This document shows positions 1 to 7,262 of a stretch of DNA of 64,000 bases, piece after piece (the first letter of the stretch is position 1; each line of letters starts with the position of its first letter). Source of the DNA: Butyrivibrio hungatei DSM 14810 (GTDB lineage Bacteria > Bacillota > Clostridia > Lachnospirales > Lachnospiraceae); the NCBI RefSeq assembly GCF_900143205.1, contig NZ_FRDH01000003.1, forward strand, positions 124,001-188,000. The letters run 5' to 3'. Under the pieces are notes generated by a model that had not been told where the DNA came from, made no database searches, and was given only the letters and a program-made list of their open reading frames with translations. Position numbers and translations under genes: made by a program.

Positions 1-65
1 AAATCCCCGATAAATTTGAAGTTATCGAGTTCTTTCTCTAGCAAAAGAGCCCTGCAAACTCCGAT

Positions 66-1256
66 TTATCTCATTAACCAATTAGTTAAATCTAGTACTT
101 TTATTCCTTCTATGTCATAGTCATCATGCTTTGTATTCGCTATCAAAATCTTAGGATATGCATCTTTTATCGCTCTTAGTGGAGACAGCTCTCTTTCCAA
201 TGTATTTGAATCAGAAATATTATCTGATACTTGGATATACAGCTTCTCATTTTGTTTCATAGCTACAAAATCTATCTCCTTCTGATACAACTTACCAACA
301 TAAATCTCGTAGCCCCTCCTGAGTAATTCTAAGGCAACTATATTTTCATATGCTCGTCCATAATCCATATTTCTTGTTCCAAGCATTGCATATCTAAATC
401 CTAAATCGCTAAGATAGTATTTATCTGATGTTTCTAAATACTTTTTTCCACGAATGTCGTATCGTTTTACTTTGTAGAACATAAATGCACTGCAGAGATA
501 CTTCATATAATTTCCTATTGTTATATGATTCGTCTCAACCTTATTTTGCTTAAAAACATTACTAATCTTACTAGCAGATGTCAGATTGGAAATATTATCC
601 ATCATATAATCTGTTAAAGAATCCAAAAGTGCCTCTTCCTTAATACCATACTTATCTACAAGATCACGTTTTATAATTGTAGTGTAAATATCCTTTATAT
701 ATGATGCCTGATCCTCTTTTTCGCTGTATACGTATGCCCCAGATAAACCACCACTCATAACATATAAATCCAATACATTTGCTGTATTAGAATCATATCC
801 ATAGTACTCACAATATTCAGCAAAACTAAATGGATAAACAGGAATTTCTATAAATCTCCCAGTAAATAACGTCGATAAATCTGAGCTTAGCAAAAATGCA
901 TTGGAACCTGTAATATAGATATCATATTTTCGGCTGTTATATAAACTATTGATAGCAAGCTCAAATTTTTCACACATTTGAACTTCATCTACAACAATGA
1001 CATTTGTTTTACCATCAATGTATTGTCCTTCGCAAAAATTATAGAGTTCCTTATATGTTTTTAAATCATCGAATTTTAAATCTGCAAAATCAACGTATAT
1101 TATATTTGTATCTTCGTTTGTGCGTATTAGTTCCATATATGCTCGCACCAACTCAGACTTTCCAGAACGTCTCAATCCTGTTATTATCTTTATATCAGGA
1201 GTATCCTTTAATCGAATGAGTCTATTCAAATAATTTTTTCTTTCAATAATCTTCAT
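66..1256 (-). CDS. AAA-family ATPase with DUF4143-type C-terminal domain
   Basis: This 396-residue protein has a P-loop ATPase N-terminus: Walker A GLRRSGKS (about residues 27-34), Walker B VIVVDEVQ (86-93) and a sensor-like ITGSNA near 116. The C-terminal third has EIDFVA followed by YIQVSD, which resembles a PD-(D/E)XK nuclease-like core. This layout is typical of the large family of chromosomal AAA_14/DUF4143 ATPases, whose role is poorly known; many are suspected to be selfish or defence-linked, and no function is proven here. The ATG start follows a weak ribosome site. It is a single-gene unit with its own promoter and a repeated 12-bp motif upstream. Confidence 0.85.
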   Translation of the reverse strand: MKIIERKNYLNRLIRLKDTPDIKIITGLRRSGKSELVRAYMELIRTNEDTNIIYVDFADLKFDDLKTYKELYNFCEGQYIDGKTNVIVVDEVQMCEKFELAINSLYNSRKYDIYITGSNAFLLSSDLSTLFTGRFIEIPVYPFSFAEYCEYYGYDSNTANVLDLYVMSGGLSGAYVYSEKEDQASYIKDIYTTIIKRDLVDKYGIKEEALLDSLTDYMMDNISNLTSASKISNVFKQNKVETNHITIGNYMKYLCSAFMFYKVKRYDIRGKKYLETSDKYYLSDLGFRYAMLGTRNMDYGRAYENIVALELLRRGYEIYVGKLYQKEIDFVAMKQNEKLYIQVSDNISDSNTLERELSPLRAIKDAYPKILIANTKHDDYDIEGIKVLDLTNWLMR

Positions 1257-1266
1257 ATAAATCCTG

Positions 1267-1331
1267 CTTTCAAAACTTCAATTTCTTTTCACTTTTGAAA
1301 ACATTGTATCATCCACTTTCAAAACTTACAA
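1267..1331 (-). promoter_or_regulatory. Promoter and repeated CTTTCAAAACTT motif upstream of the AAA ATPase
   Basis: On the minus strand a -35 TTGTAA (1326-1331) and -10 TACAAT (1303-1308) are separated by 17 bp. The 12-mer CTTTCAAAACTT (plus-strand reading) occurs perfectly at 1267-1278 and 1316-1327, with an inverted related copy CACTTTTGAAAA between them. One copy overlaps the spacer and -35, the other lies in the leader. That placement suggests an operator, possibly for autoregulation; this is inferred from position only. Confidence 0.5.
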
Positions 1332-1349
1332 TATTTTTCTTTTTCGAAA

Positions 1350-1389
1350 ATACAAAAAGAGCAGCTACCTCGATTTTGAGATAACTGCT
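1350..1389 (-). terminator. Rho-independent terminator
   Basis: An imperfect stem pairs AGCAG.TA.CTC with GAG.TA.CTGCT (1360-1389). On the minus strand it is followed by CTTTTTG. It would end leftward transcription arriving from the acetyltransferase remnant and phosphatase side, just ahead of the ATPase promoter. Confidence 0.55.
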
Positions 1390-1495
1390 ATATAATGTTC
1401 AATATTCAATTAGATCGACAAACCTGAATTTATGCGATTAACTTCCGATTTAACTGACTACTGCCTTGTCACGATAAGCCGGGATTTACCTGATA

Positions 1496-1682
1496 TATGC
1501 CTAATATCATTTGTTATTATTGTTTTAGGCATACTTTTTCTCATTATCAGCGCTTCAGCTTGCGATTTGTATGCCTAATGAAGTCAATTTTGCGCCTTTT
1601 AGGTATACATCGGCATTCAAAAATCCGAAATGTTCTAAAAATGTATGCCTAAATCGTATAAAACTTATGGATATAGGTATAC
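1496..1682. repeat. Tandem array of 74-bp units with internal inverted repeat (array 1)
   Basis: Left arms TATGCCTAA start at 1496, 1570 and 1644, exactly 74 bp apart. Right arms TTAGGCATAC, TTAGGTATAC and ATAGGTATAC start at 1525, 1599 and 1673, also exactly 74 bp apart. Each unit is therefore a roughly 10-bp inverted repeat with a 29-bp arm-to-arm offset. The sequence between the arms is not conserved. No gene is visible in the array. Confidence 0.8.
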
Positions 1683-1708
1683 TTTGTCTTAAACAATAAA
1701 ACTGGAAT

Positions 1709-1954
1709 TTAAATATCTTTAGCTAAATAAAGTAAAAGATCATCATCATTGATGCAGGGGGCATACTGTTCTAATTGTTTCCCTTTATACCAAACTCCGC
1801 TGCCATCAAAATTGTAACCTCTTTTTACATACATCCTCTGGGCTGGTCCATATCCAGAATAAACCCCAACTGCCAAGTAAACTTTATCGGAAACTTTTGA
1901 CACCTCTTTTTCAACAGCATCCAAAAGCCTATTTCCAATACCTTTATCATAATC
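1709..1954 (-). pseudogene. GNAT acetyltransferase, 5'-truncated remnant
   Basis: The open stretch encodes DYDKGIGNRLLDAVEKEV..., a recognisable GNAT motif A (acetyl-CoA pyrophosphate loop), followed by the GYGPAQRMYVKRGYNFDG region near the C-terminus. An in-frame TAG at 1955-1957 lies directly before it, and the stop of the neighbouring histidine phosphatase is only 10 bp further upstream, so the N-terminal half is missing. About 80 of the usual 150-170 residues remain. An ATG inside the fragment could start a 71-residue ORF, but that would lack the acetyl-CoA loop. It is most likely a deletion remnant. Confidence 0.7.
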
Positions 1955-1966
1955 CTAGTCATACCA

Positions 1967-2563
1967 TTAAAGCCGTGTTCTTATATCTTTCAGTTCCTCG
2001 ATACTGAATTCTATAGGCGATGCATTATCAACCTCTATCGTATGCGACTCCTCAAATGGTATATTTCTTTTCATAGCAAGAAGCGTCATAATGACGGCAC
2101 CGTGCGATATTATAAGCAGGTTTTTGTCTGAAGAAGCATCATGTTGCCCAAGAATATAATCCAGCGCATTGAATAATCTCTCCATTACCATTTGGTATGA
2201 TTCACCACCAGGACTACGATTGTACCTTTTATTTGATAGCCACAGCTTATGCTCTTCATCATATAAAGAAAGAATCTCATCCCAGGTATGCCCTTCAAAC
2301 AATCCCAGATTCATTTCTTCCAAGCCTCTAACTATTTCATATCCTGTATGGAAATGCTCATCTACTATCTGCGCAGTTTTTACAGCTCTAGCCTGATAGC
2401 TGGTGTATATCTTTTCAAAAGAAATATCTCTATCTTCAAGATTCTTGCAAAGAAGTTGCGCCTGCGCTATTCCATTCTCATTCAAAGGAATATCAGTCGT
2501 ACCTTGAACTTTTCCTAATATATTCCAATCTGTTTGTCCATGTCTCGCAAAATATATCTTCAC
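1967..2563 (-). CDS. Histidine phosphatase family protein
   Basis: This 198-residue protein begins with the phosphoglycerate-mutase-like RHG signature (residues 7-9, FARHGQTDWN), which carries the phosphohistidine. It also has the second catalytic histidine in LLIISHGAV and an acidic catalytic region LEEMNLGLFEG. The substrate is not predictable; relatives include alpha-ribazole phosphatases and broad small-molecule phosphatases. Translation starts at GTG behind GAGGAAGTATT. It is one of three members of this superfamily within 12 kb. Confidence 0.88.
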   Translation of the reverse strand: MKIYFARHGQTDWNILGKVQGTTDIPLNENGIAQAQLLCKNLEDRDISFEKIYTSYQARAVKTAQIVDEHFHTGYEIVRGLEEMNLGLFEGHTWDEILSLYDEEHKLWLSNKRYNRSPGGESYQMVMERLFNALDYILGQHDASSDKNLLIISHGAVIMTLLAMKRNIPFEESHTIEVDNASPIEFSIEELKDIRTRL

Positions 2564-2661
2564 AATACTTCCTCACCCTTAGTACACTTATTGTCTATCA
2601 CACAGAATGGCGTTTGATGTCCAATTTTCTTCAGTTCCATTCAGGTTTATCATCCTTCCCG

Positions 2662-3258
2662 TCAGTCCGGTTGCTGACCGTCATGCGCCTTCCAGGCACA
2701 CTCCGTAATCTTCAAATCAGTAAACACCGCCTTAAAAGATGAATTCTCCGGGCTACAGGCATAAATACCAAAGCGGATTTTTCCTGCACCCTTCCACACA
2801 TGGCAAACACGCATTTGTGAGAAAAACACGCCATCCTCGGAGCACTCGATGCAATAATCATCTTCCCTGCGACTAAACCGATACCACATGTTCTTCACAT
2901 CAGCTGGAATCGCAGTTGTTGCCCAATCTGAATATCCGTGATTGGTCACAACAGATCCCAGATGCTGAAACTTATCATTTTCATATTCCACGGATGCTTT
3001 CAGCCAATTCTCGGAGTCAAGATACATAACTATCCCGCACTGGTCGAAGCGATGATGGCTCTCTGAAAAATCAGTCTTCACAACGAATGAAAAAAACTTC
3101 TCTTCCGTCTCCATCTGTAACACAGGTGCATTATCATTTTGGAAATGATAGTATGTCCTTTGCCAGAGATCCGTATGCGGTTCTGTTGTAATTTCTATTC
3201 TGTCCTCGTTAAGAACAAACACTCTCGGAGCTCTTGTCCATTTCATCTTTTCAATCAT
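2662..3258 (-). CDS. DUF1349 domain-containing protein
   Basis: This 198-residue soluble protein matches the DUF1349 (YesU-like) beta-sandwich family, often found near carbohydrate genes, with features such as YHFQND, FSFVVKTDF, QCGIVMYLDSENWLKASVEY and YSDWATT. The fold is lectin/glucanase-like; no catalytic residues are assigned and its exact role is unknown. A strong ribosome site (AAGGAGGAG) lies before the ATG. There is no signal peptide, so it is probably cytoplasmic. Confidence 0.8.
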   Translation of the reverse strand: MIEKMKWTRAPRVFVLNEDRIEITTEPHTDLWQRTYYHFQNDNAPVLQMETEEKFFSFVVKTDFSESHHRFDQCGIVMYLDSENWLKASVEYENDKFQHLGSVVTNHGYSDWATTAIPADVKNMWYRFSRREDDYCIECSEDGVFFSQMRVCHVWKGAGKIRFGIYACSPENSSFKAVFTDLKITECAWKAHDGQQPD

Positions 3259-3306
3259 CGCGTACTCCTCCTTCTTCTTAGTATGTTATGCTGTAAGTTA
3301 TTTCCG

Positions 3307-4194
3307 TTACGCATTCTTAAAGAATTCCTTCGTCCGTTTACATACATCGATCATCGTTTCTTCTGATGGTAAGTGTTTACTGTCTATCTCAACTGTAGTA
3401 ACGGGTCCTGCAAAGATTTCTCTTGCTTTACAGAATACTCTGCTAGCCGGAAAGAATATGTCATTTTCCGATGCGATTATCAGAAGCGGAGATGTAAACG
3501 ATATCATTTCTTTCTTTTTATATTCCCTAGGTGGCCTCATCTCCATCTTATAAGATGACATCATAATATCAAAGAATTCTCTCCATACCGGATCACCTTT
3601 TCCGCCCATAGATTCAATCACCGCATCAAGTGTTTTCCCAGAAGGGTAAAAAAAGTATTTCATAAACGGAACGGCCATCTTGCCCATCATAGGCAGTATC
3701 GGGCCATGGGCTATTCCTGACGGGACCAGAAGTAAGGCACTTTGAACCATCTCCGGATACCTCTTAGCAAAAGAAAGGAACATGGCAGAACTATAGGAAG
3801 ACACGACAAATGATATTCGTTCTTCCTTATAGTGATCCAGCACTTCCTTGATCCACAGTCCGTACTCATCCTTCTTGCTGCTTATATTCCTGTATGGATC
3901 ACTTTTCCCGGGCATCCCGATCACATCCGGAGCAATGATACTGTATTCTTGAAGCAACGGAAGAAACAGTTTCAGATTCAGTGTTGTGATTCCATTTCCC
4001 CCATGTATTGTGCATATCCTTGGCTTTTCAGTATCTCCAACGAGAAGACAATGTGTTTGACCGAAAGATGTATCAAAACGCTCCTCCGAATATGGTACAT
4101 CAAGGGATACAAGAGTCTTATCGTAAAACTCATGCATCTTCTTCATGCTTTCTTCATTTTTATAAACAAACTTTCCGTTTTTCACATTGCTCAT
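3307..4194 (-). CDS. Alpha/beta hydrolase fold protein
   Basis: This 295-residue protein has the alpha/beta hydrolase pattern: the oxyanion-side strand ICTIHGGNGITTLN, then YSIIAPDVIGMPGKSD, a nucleophile elbow at SYSSA, an acid-loop region IIASENDIFFPA, and a late histidine in SKHLPSEE. The elbow differs from canonical GxSxG, with Ser and Ala at the outer positions; the central serine is kept, so activity is still possible. The start ATG has only a weak GGAT-type ribosome site. Confidence 0.82.
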   Translation of the reverse strand: MSNVKNGKFVYKNEESMKKMHEFYDKTLVSLDVPYSEERFDTSFGQTHCLLVGDTEKPRICTIHGGNGITTLNLKLFLPLLQEYSIIAPDVIGMPGKSDPYRNISSKKDEYGLWIKEVLDHYKEERISFVVSSYSSAMFLSFAKRYPEMVQSALLLVPSGIAHGPILPMMGKMAVPFMKYFFYPSGKTLDAVIESMGGKGDPVWREFFDIMMSSYKMEMRPPREYKKKEMISFTSPLLIIASENDIFFPASRVFCKAREIFAGPVTTVEIDSKHLPSEETMIDVCKRTKEFFKNA

Positions 4195-4238
4195 GATGAA
4201 TTATCCTGAAATTAAATATCCTTGCTAAACTCAATTTT

Positions 4239-4622
4239 TCAGACAGTAATCTCTATCTGATTGCCTTCGATCACAACTACGCAGCTCTCGTAGTACCCAT
4301 CTCCTGTGGTACGAGGTCCACTAACAACCTGATATCCAGCAGATTCCAAGGTTTTAGTCAGCTCATCAACACGCTCTTTGCTCCCCACAGAGAAGGCAAT
4401 ATGGATAAGTCCAGTACGATTCAGCTCTTTTTCTGGATCTGCCAGCTCAGGCTTATTCATTATCTCAAGTCTTGCTCCGTCATCAAAAGAGATAAAGTAG
4501 GACCTGAAGCCTGTTTTTACATTGTGATAACCATCGTTTGATCTGCCTCCAAGAAAGCTCACAAAGAAGTCTCTGGCTTTTTCTAAATCCTTAACGTACA
4601 TTGCAATGTGTTCAATTCGCAT
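4239..4622 (-). CDS. VOC family protein (glyoxalase/bleomycin-resistance fold)
   Basis: At 127 residues this is one vicinal-oxygen-chelate unit. It has paired beta-alpha-beta-beta-beta motifs starting MRIEHIAMYVKDLEKARDFF and, in the second half, LIHIAFSVGSKERVDEL. Likely metal ligands are the early His (residue 5), a Glu in RLEIMN, the His in LIHIAF, and the terminal Glu in NQIEITV. The reaction is not predictable. GGGGGTCAT precedes the ATG. It follows a histidine phosphatase gene by 11 bp, so the two are probably co-transcribed. Confidence 0.85.
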   Translation of the reverse strand: MRIEHIAMYVKDLEKARDFFVSFLGGRSNDGYHNVKTGFRSYFISFDDGARLEIMNKPELADPEKELNRTGLIHIAFSVGSKERVDELTKTLESAGYQVVSGPRTTGDGYYESCVVVIEGNQIEITV

Positions 4623-4633
4623 ATGACCCCCAA

Positions 4634-5170
4634 TTAGTCGAAACTATATCTTTTGATCTCGCAGTTCTTTATACCACATGAAGAAAACTCTTCATTAGTC
4701 ATTTCCCTAAAGTAGGACTCCACCATTCTAGTGATACCGTTATGTGCCACTAGGATTACTTCTCTATCTCCAACCTTTATATCATCTAGAAGATTGTATA
4801 TCCTCTGAGCCAGATGCAGCATAGATTCACCTGTTCCAAATCTGCTTGCCATATCTTTTTTGGCTTCATGGAACTCTGCGCCATCTCTTGGAGTAGACTC
4901 ATATATGCCAAAATTCTGCTCAGTAAGTCTTGGCTCTACTTCCATTGGGATTCCTGTTATCTCAGAGATATGTCTTGCTGTTTCTTTTGCCCTTACAAGT
5001 GGTGACGTCAAGATAACATCAGCAGTAATTCCCTGCTCCAATATCTTTTTTCCTGTCTCTATTGCCTGTTCGTGGCCTTTCTGAGTAAGCTCTATATCTG
5101 TTGCACCACAGATCTTATTTTCAACATTCCAGACAGTTTCGCCATGTCTGATAAAATAAAAATGATCCAT
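4634..5170 (-). CDS. Histidine phosphatase family protein
   Basis: This is a 178-residue phosphoglycerate-mutase-like phosphatase with RHGETVWN at the N-terminus, ILTSPLVRAKETA, LTEQNFGIYE and the second histidine in VILVAHNGI. I chose the ATG at 5170, not an upstream one at 5206, because AAAGGAGATTAT sits right before it and the longer start would run into the upstream frameshifted gene. It is 11 bp ahead of the VOC gene and probably in the same operon. Confidence 0.87.
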   Translation of the reverse strand: MDHFYFIRHGETVWNVENKICGATDIELTQKGHEQAIETGKKILEQGITADVILTSPLVRAKETARHISEITGIPMEVEPRLTEQNFGIYESTPRDGAEFHEAKKDMASRFGTGESMLHLAQRIYNLLDDIKVGDREVILVAHNGITRMVESYFREMTNEEFSSCGIKNCEIKRYSFD

Positions 5171-5186
5171 ATAATCTCCTTTTAAA

Positions 5187-5427
5187 CTACATACTTTCAA
5201 TCTCAAATACTACTGCTTCGTTGCAATCCACACATTGATATGGACCTTTCTTTAAGTCTCCACCTCTACGAAAAGCATAGATAAATGGATAGATTGCATT
5301 CATAGCTACCATACATACGTTGTCTATCAAGCATACTTCCTTCAAAACAGATAACGTCACCCTCTTTGTATTTGGGGCACTTGCTCTCTATTACTGTAAC
5401 TTTAACTTTCTTGTCTGTGTAACTCAT
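5187..5427 (-). pseudogene. TIGR04076-like small protein, frameshifted
   Basis: Reading from ATG 5427 (GGAG upstream) gives MSYTDKKVKVTVIESKCPKY..., then GDVICFEGSMLD. The frame shifts at about 5320-5333 and continues in another frame as NVCMVAMNAIYPFIYAFRRGG and then a C-terminal CVDC motif, ending at TAG 5187. The two halves fit one family of about 80-90-residue Cys-containing proteins as I remember it. A single base change in length separates them. It is either a recent pseudogene or a sequencing error; the homopolymer content at the site is low, which favours a real mutation. Confidence 0.65.
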
Positions 5428-5439
5428 TTTCATCTCCAT

Positions 5440-6297
5440 TTATAAGTATGATTTGATCAGGTCAAATATCCACTCATTACTATCAGAAAATCTAAAGCCC
5501 GTCTGTCTAGCCTTGGTTGTATCATAGGATAGATTTGAAGTCGTTCCATTATATGGCGCTTCATCGCCATTCGCATCTAGTACAGCTTTTTTACCAGTAA
5601 TCTTTTCTATGTATTCGATAATATCTCTTGAACTGATCATTCCCTTAGCGCAGCCATTCACTGCCCCGTGAACATCCTGGTCTACTAAATGAGCTATGAA
5701 AAGACCTGCCTCTTTCTCGTGAATAAACTCCATACCACAGTCAAGGTCATCTACATACATTGGCTTTTTTTCCTTGATGTGGTCAGCATAGAATCTCAAC
5801 CTGTTAGTATAATCATTAGGTCCCATAACTACAGGATATCTAACAAAAATGCAGTTAGACTCATCTATGTATTCATATACAGCTCTTTCAGCCTGACGTT
5901 TACCTTCAGCGTAGTCCTTTATTCTGTCTATCCATGCTAATGGATACTTACGTGAGTCAAAGTCCTCTTCTCTAATATTTTCTTTATCCTCTAAGTAAAC
6001 AGAACATGAAGACATCTGAATATACTTTTTGCAACTGACATTTTCCAAAAGATTTTTTACATCATTTGAGCTATAAGCAATCTTATCGATAATGACATCA
6101 TAAGATTTCCCAGCCAATGCCTCTTTTACACTATCATAGTTAGTTCGTTCCATGACTAGCTGCTTTGTAGATTCTCCAAAGGAATTTTGTGATTTTCCAC
6201 GAGTAGCAATTGTCACATCATGACCATCCGCTATGAGCTTTTCTACCATCGGAATTCCAAAAAATCTTGTTCCACCAACAACTAGTATATTCATCAT
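5440..6297 (-). CDS. NAD-dependent epimerase/dehydratase family protein
   Basis: This short-chain dehydrogenase-type protein has a Rossmann loop GGTRFFGIPMVEKL at the very N-terminus and a catalytic YxxxK as YAEGK near residue 135. It resembles extended-SDR sugar-nucleotide or isoflavone-reductase-like proteins at about 285 residues. The substrate is unknown. The start at 6297 is preferred because GGGGGAAG lies 5-8 bp upstream, whereas the ATG at 6309 has no good ribosome site. The next gene downstream is the frameshifted TIGR04076-like gene. Confidence 0.83.
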   Translation of the reverse strand: MMNILVVGGTRFFGIPMVEKLIADGHDVTIATRGKSQNSFGESTKQLVMERTNYDSVKEALAGKSYDVIIDKIAYSSNDVKNLLENVSCKKYIQMSSCSVYLEDKENIREEDFDSRKYPLAWIDRIKDYAEGKRQAERAVYEYIDESNCIFVRYPVVMGPNDYTNRLRFYADHIKEKKPMYVDDLDCGMEFIHEKEAGLFIAHLVDQDVHGAVNGCAKGMISSRDIIEYIEKITGKKAVLDANGDEAPYNGTTSNLSYDTTKARQTGFRFSDSNEWIFDLIKSYL

Positions 6298-6355
6298 GTC
6301 TTCCCCCATATACCTTGGTTATCTACATATTCAAGATGATAACACATCAAGATAT

Positions 6356-6403
6356 AGTAAAAAAAGAGACTTTCCAAAGAATTACCTTGATAAAGTCTCT
6401 TTC
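6356..6403 (-). terminator. Rho-independent terminator after the lipoprotein gene
   Basis: A perfect 11-bp stem AAAGAGACTTT / AAAGTCTCTTT (6364-6374 and 6393-6403) is followed on the minus strand by a run of seven Ts. It lies about 30 bp past the lipoprotein stop. Confidence 0.85.
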
Positions 6404-6435
6404 TATGCGATTATTTTTTATTGTTTAGCGTTTTA

Positions 6436-7056
6436 TCAGCCGCGTCCAAGAACCATAACGAAGTAAGTCACTTCGTTGTTATCGTTAAGTGTGAAGGAAA
6501 TGCTAAAGCCATCCTCATAGAAATAGTTCAGGCAATGCTCTCCCTCTTTGGATTCAGTTGATGGCTCGCCATAAGCATTTACGATCTCATCATATGTAGA
6601 TCCTATTGTAATACCTTTGCTTGTCTTCCATGCGTCGCTGTAGCTCTTGAACTCAATGATTTCTACCTTATCGCCGTCTTTGCTGTAAGTTACTTCTGCA
6701 GAGCTGTAATAAGTGTTTGTAAAGAAGTCACCGCTTTCTGTCTTGCTTGCAGGATCTCCAAGCTTTTCAAGAACAGTCTTGCCATCATCTAAGATTGAAA
6801 AGCTGATTCCTTCATTTGGATACTCAACAGTAGTCTCTAACATGTTGTCGTCTGCATCGATAACTCTAGCGCCACCTTCTTCATTGCCTTCTGTTTCATT
6901 AGATCCGTTATCCTCTGAAATAGTCTCAAAAGACTCAGCCTCTGAAAATACCTCAGAATCATTGTTATTGCTACCAGTACTTTCTGTCTTAGCACAAGCT
7001 ACAACAGATAAGCCCATTGTCATTGTTAAAATAAGTGTTAAAAGTTTCTTTTTCAT
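6436..7056 (-). CDS. Hypothetical lipoprotein
   Basis: The start at 7056 gives MKKKLLTLILTMTMGLSVVACAK, a classic lipoprotein signal with the lipobox Cys at about residue 20. A Ser/Glu/Asn-rich linker follows, then a roughly 130-residue domain with WKTSKGITIGSTYDEIVNAYGEP, a motif common to Firmicutes lipoproteins with a SmpA/OmlA-like or DUF4309-like fold. It is probably anchored on the outer face of the membrane; function unknown. It has its own promoter and terminator. Confidence 0.75.
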   Translation of the reverse strand: MKKKLLTLILTMTMGLSVVACAKTESTGSNNNDSEVFSEAESFETISEDNGSNETEGNEEGGARVIDADDNMLETTVEYPNEGISFSILDDGKTVLEKLGDPASKTESGDFFTNTYYSSAEVTYSKDGDKVEIIEFKSYSDAWKTSKGITIGSTYDEIVNAYGEPSTESKEGEHCLNYFYEDGFSISFTLNDNNEVTYFVMVLGRG

Positions 7057-7086
7057 TTCTGTCTTTCCTTGCTGTATCAATTAGTG

Positions 7087-7134
7087 TACTACACGTAGTA
7101 ATACAGTTGTAACACTATATTTATATAATGTCAA
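7087..7134 (-). promoter_or_regulatory. Promoter of the lipoprotein gene with start-site palindrome
   Basis: On the minus strand TTGACA (7129-7134) and TACAAC (7106-7111) are 17 bp apart, and TG one base upstream of the -10 makes it an extended type. A perfect palindrome TACTACACGTAGTA (7087-7100) covers the expected start site and could bind a repressor. The left end of the IS element lies 9 bp upstream of the -35. Confidence 0.6.
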
Positions 7135-7262
7135 CACACTTTCGTAATGTGAAAATTTAAATTCCGTTTTATATCATCAAAAAACAGAAAAAGTGGAATT
7201 TACTCATGCACATAGTTTCTGATACTATTTCATAGGTTATCTGTCTGTTAGAAAGGATAACG

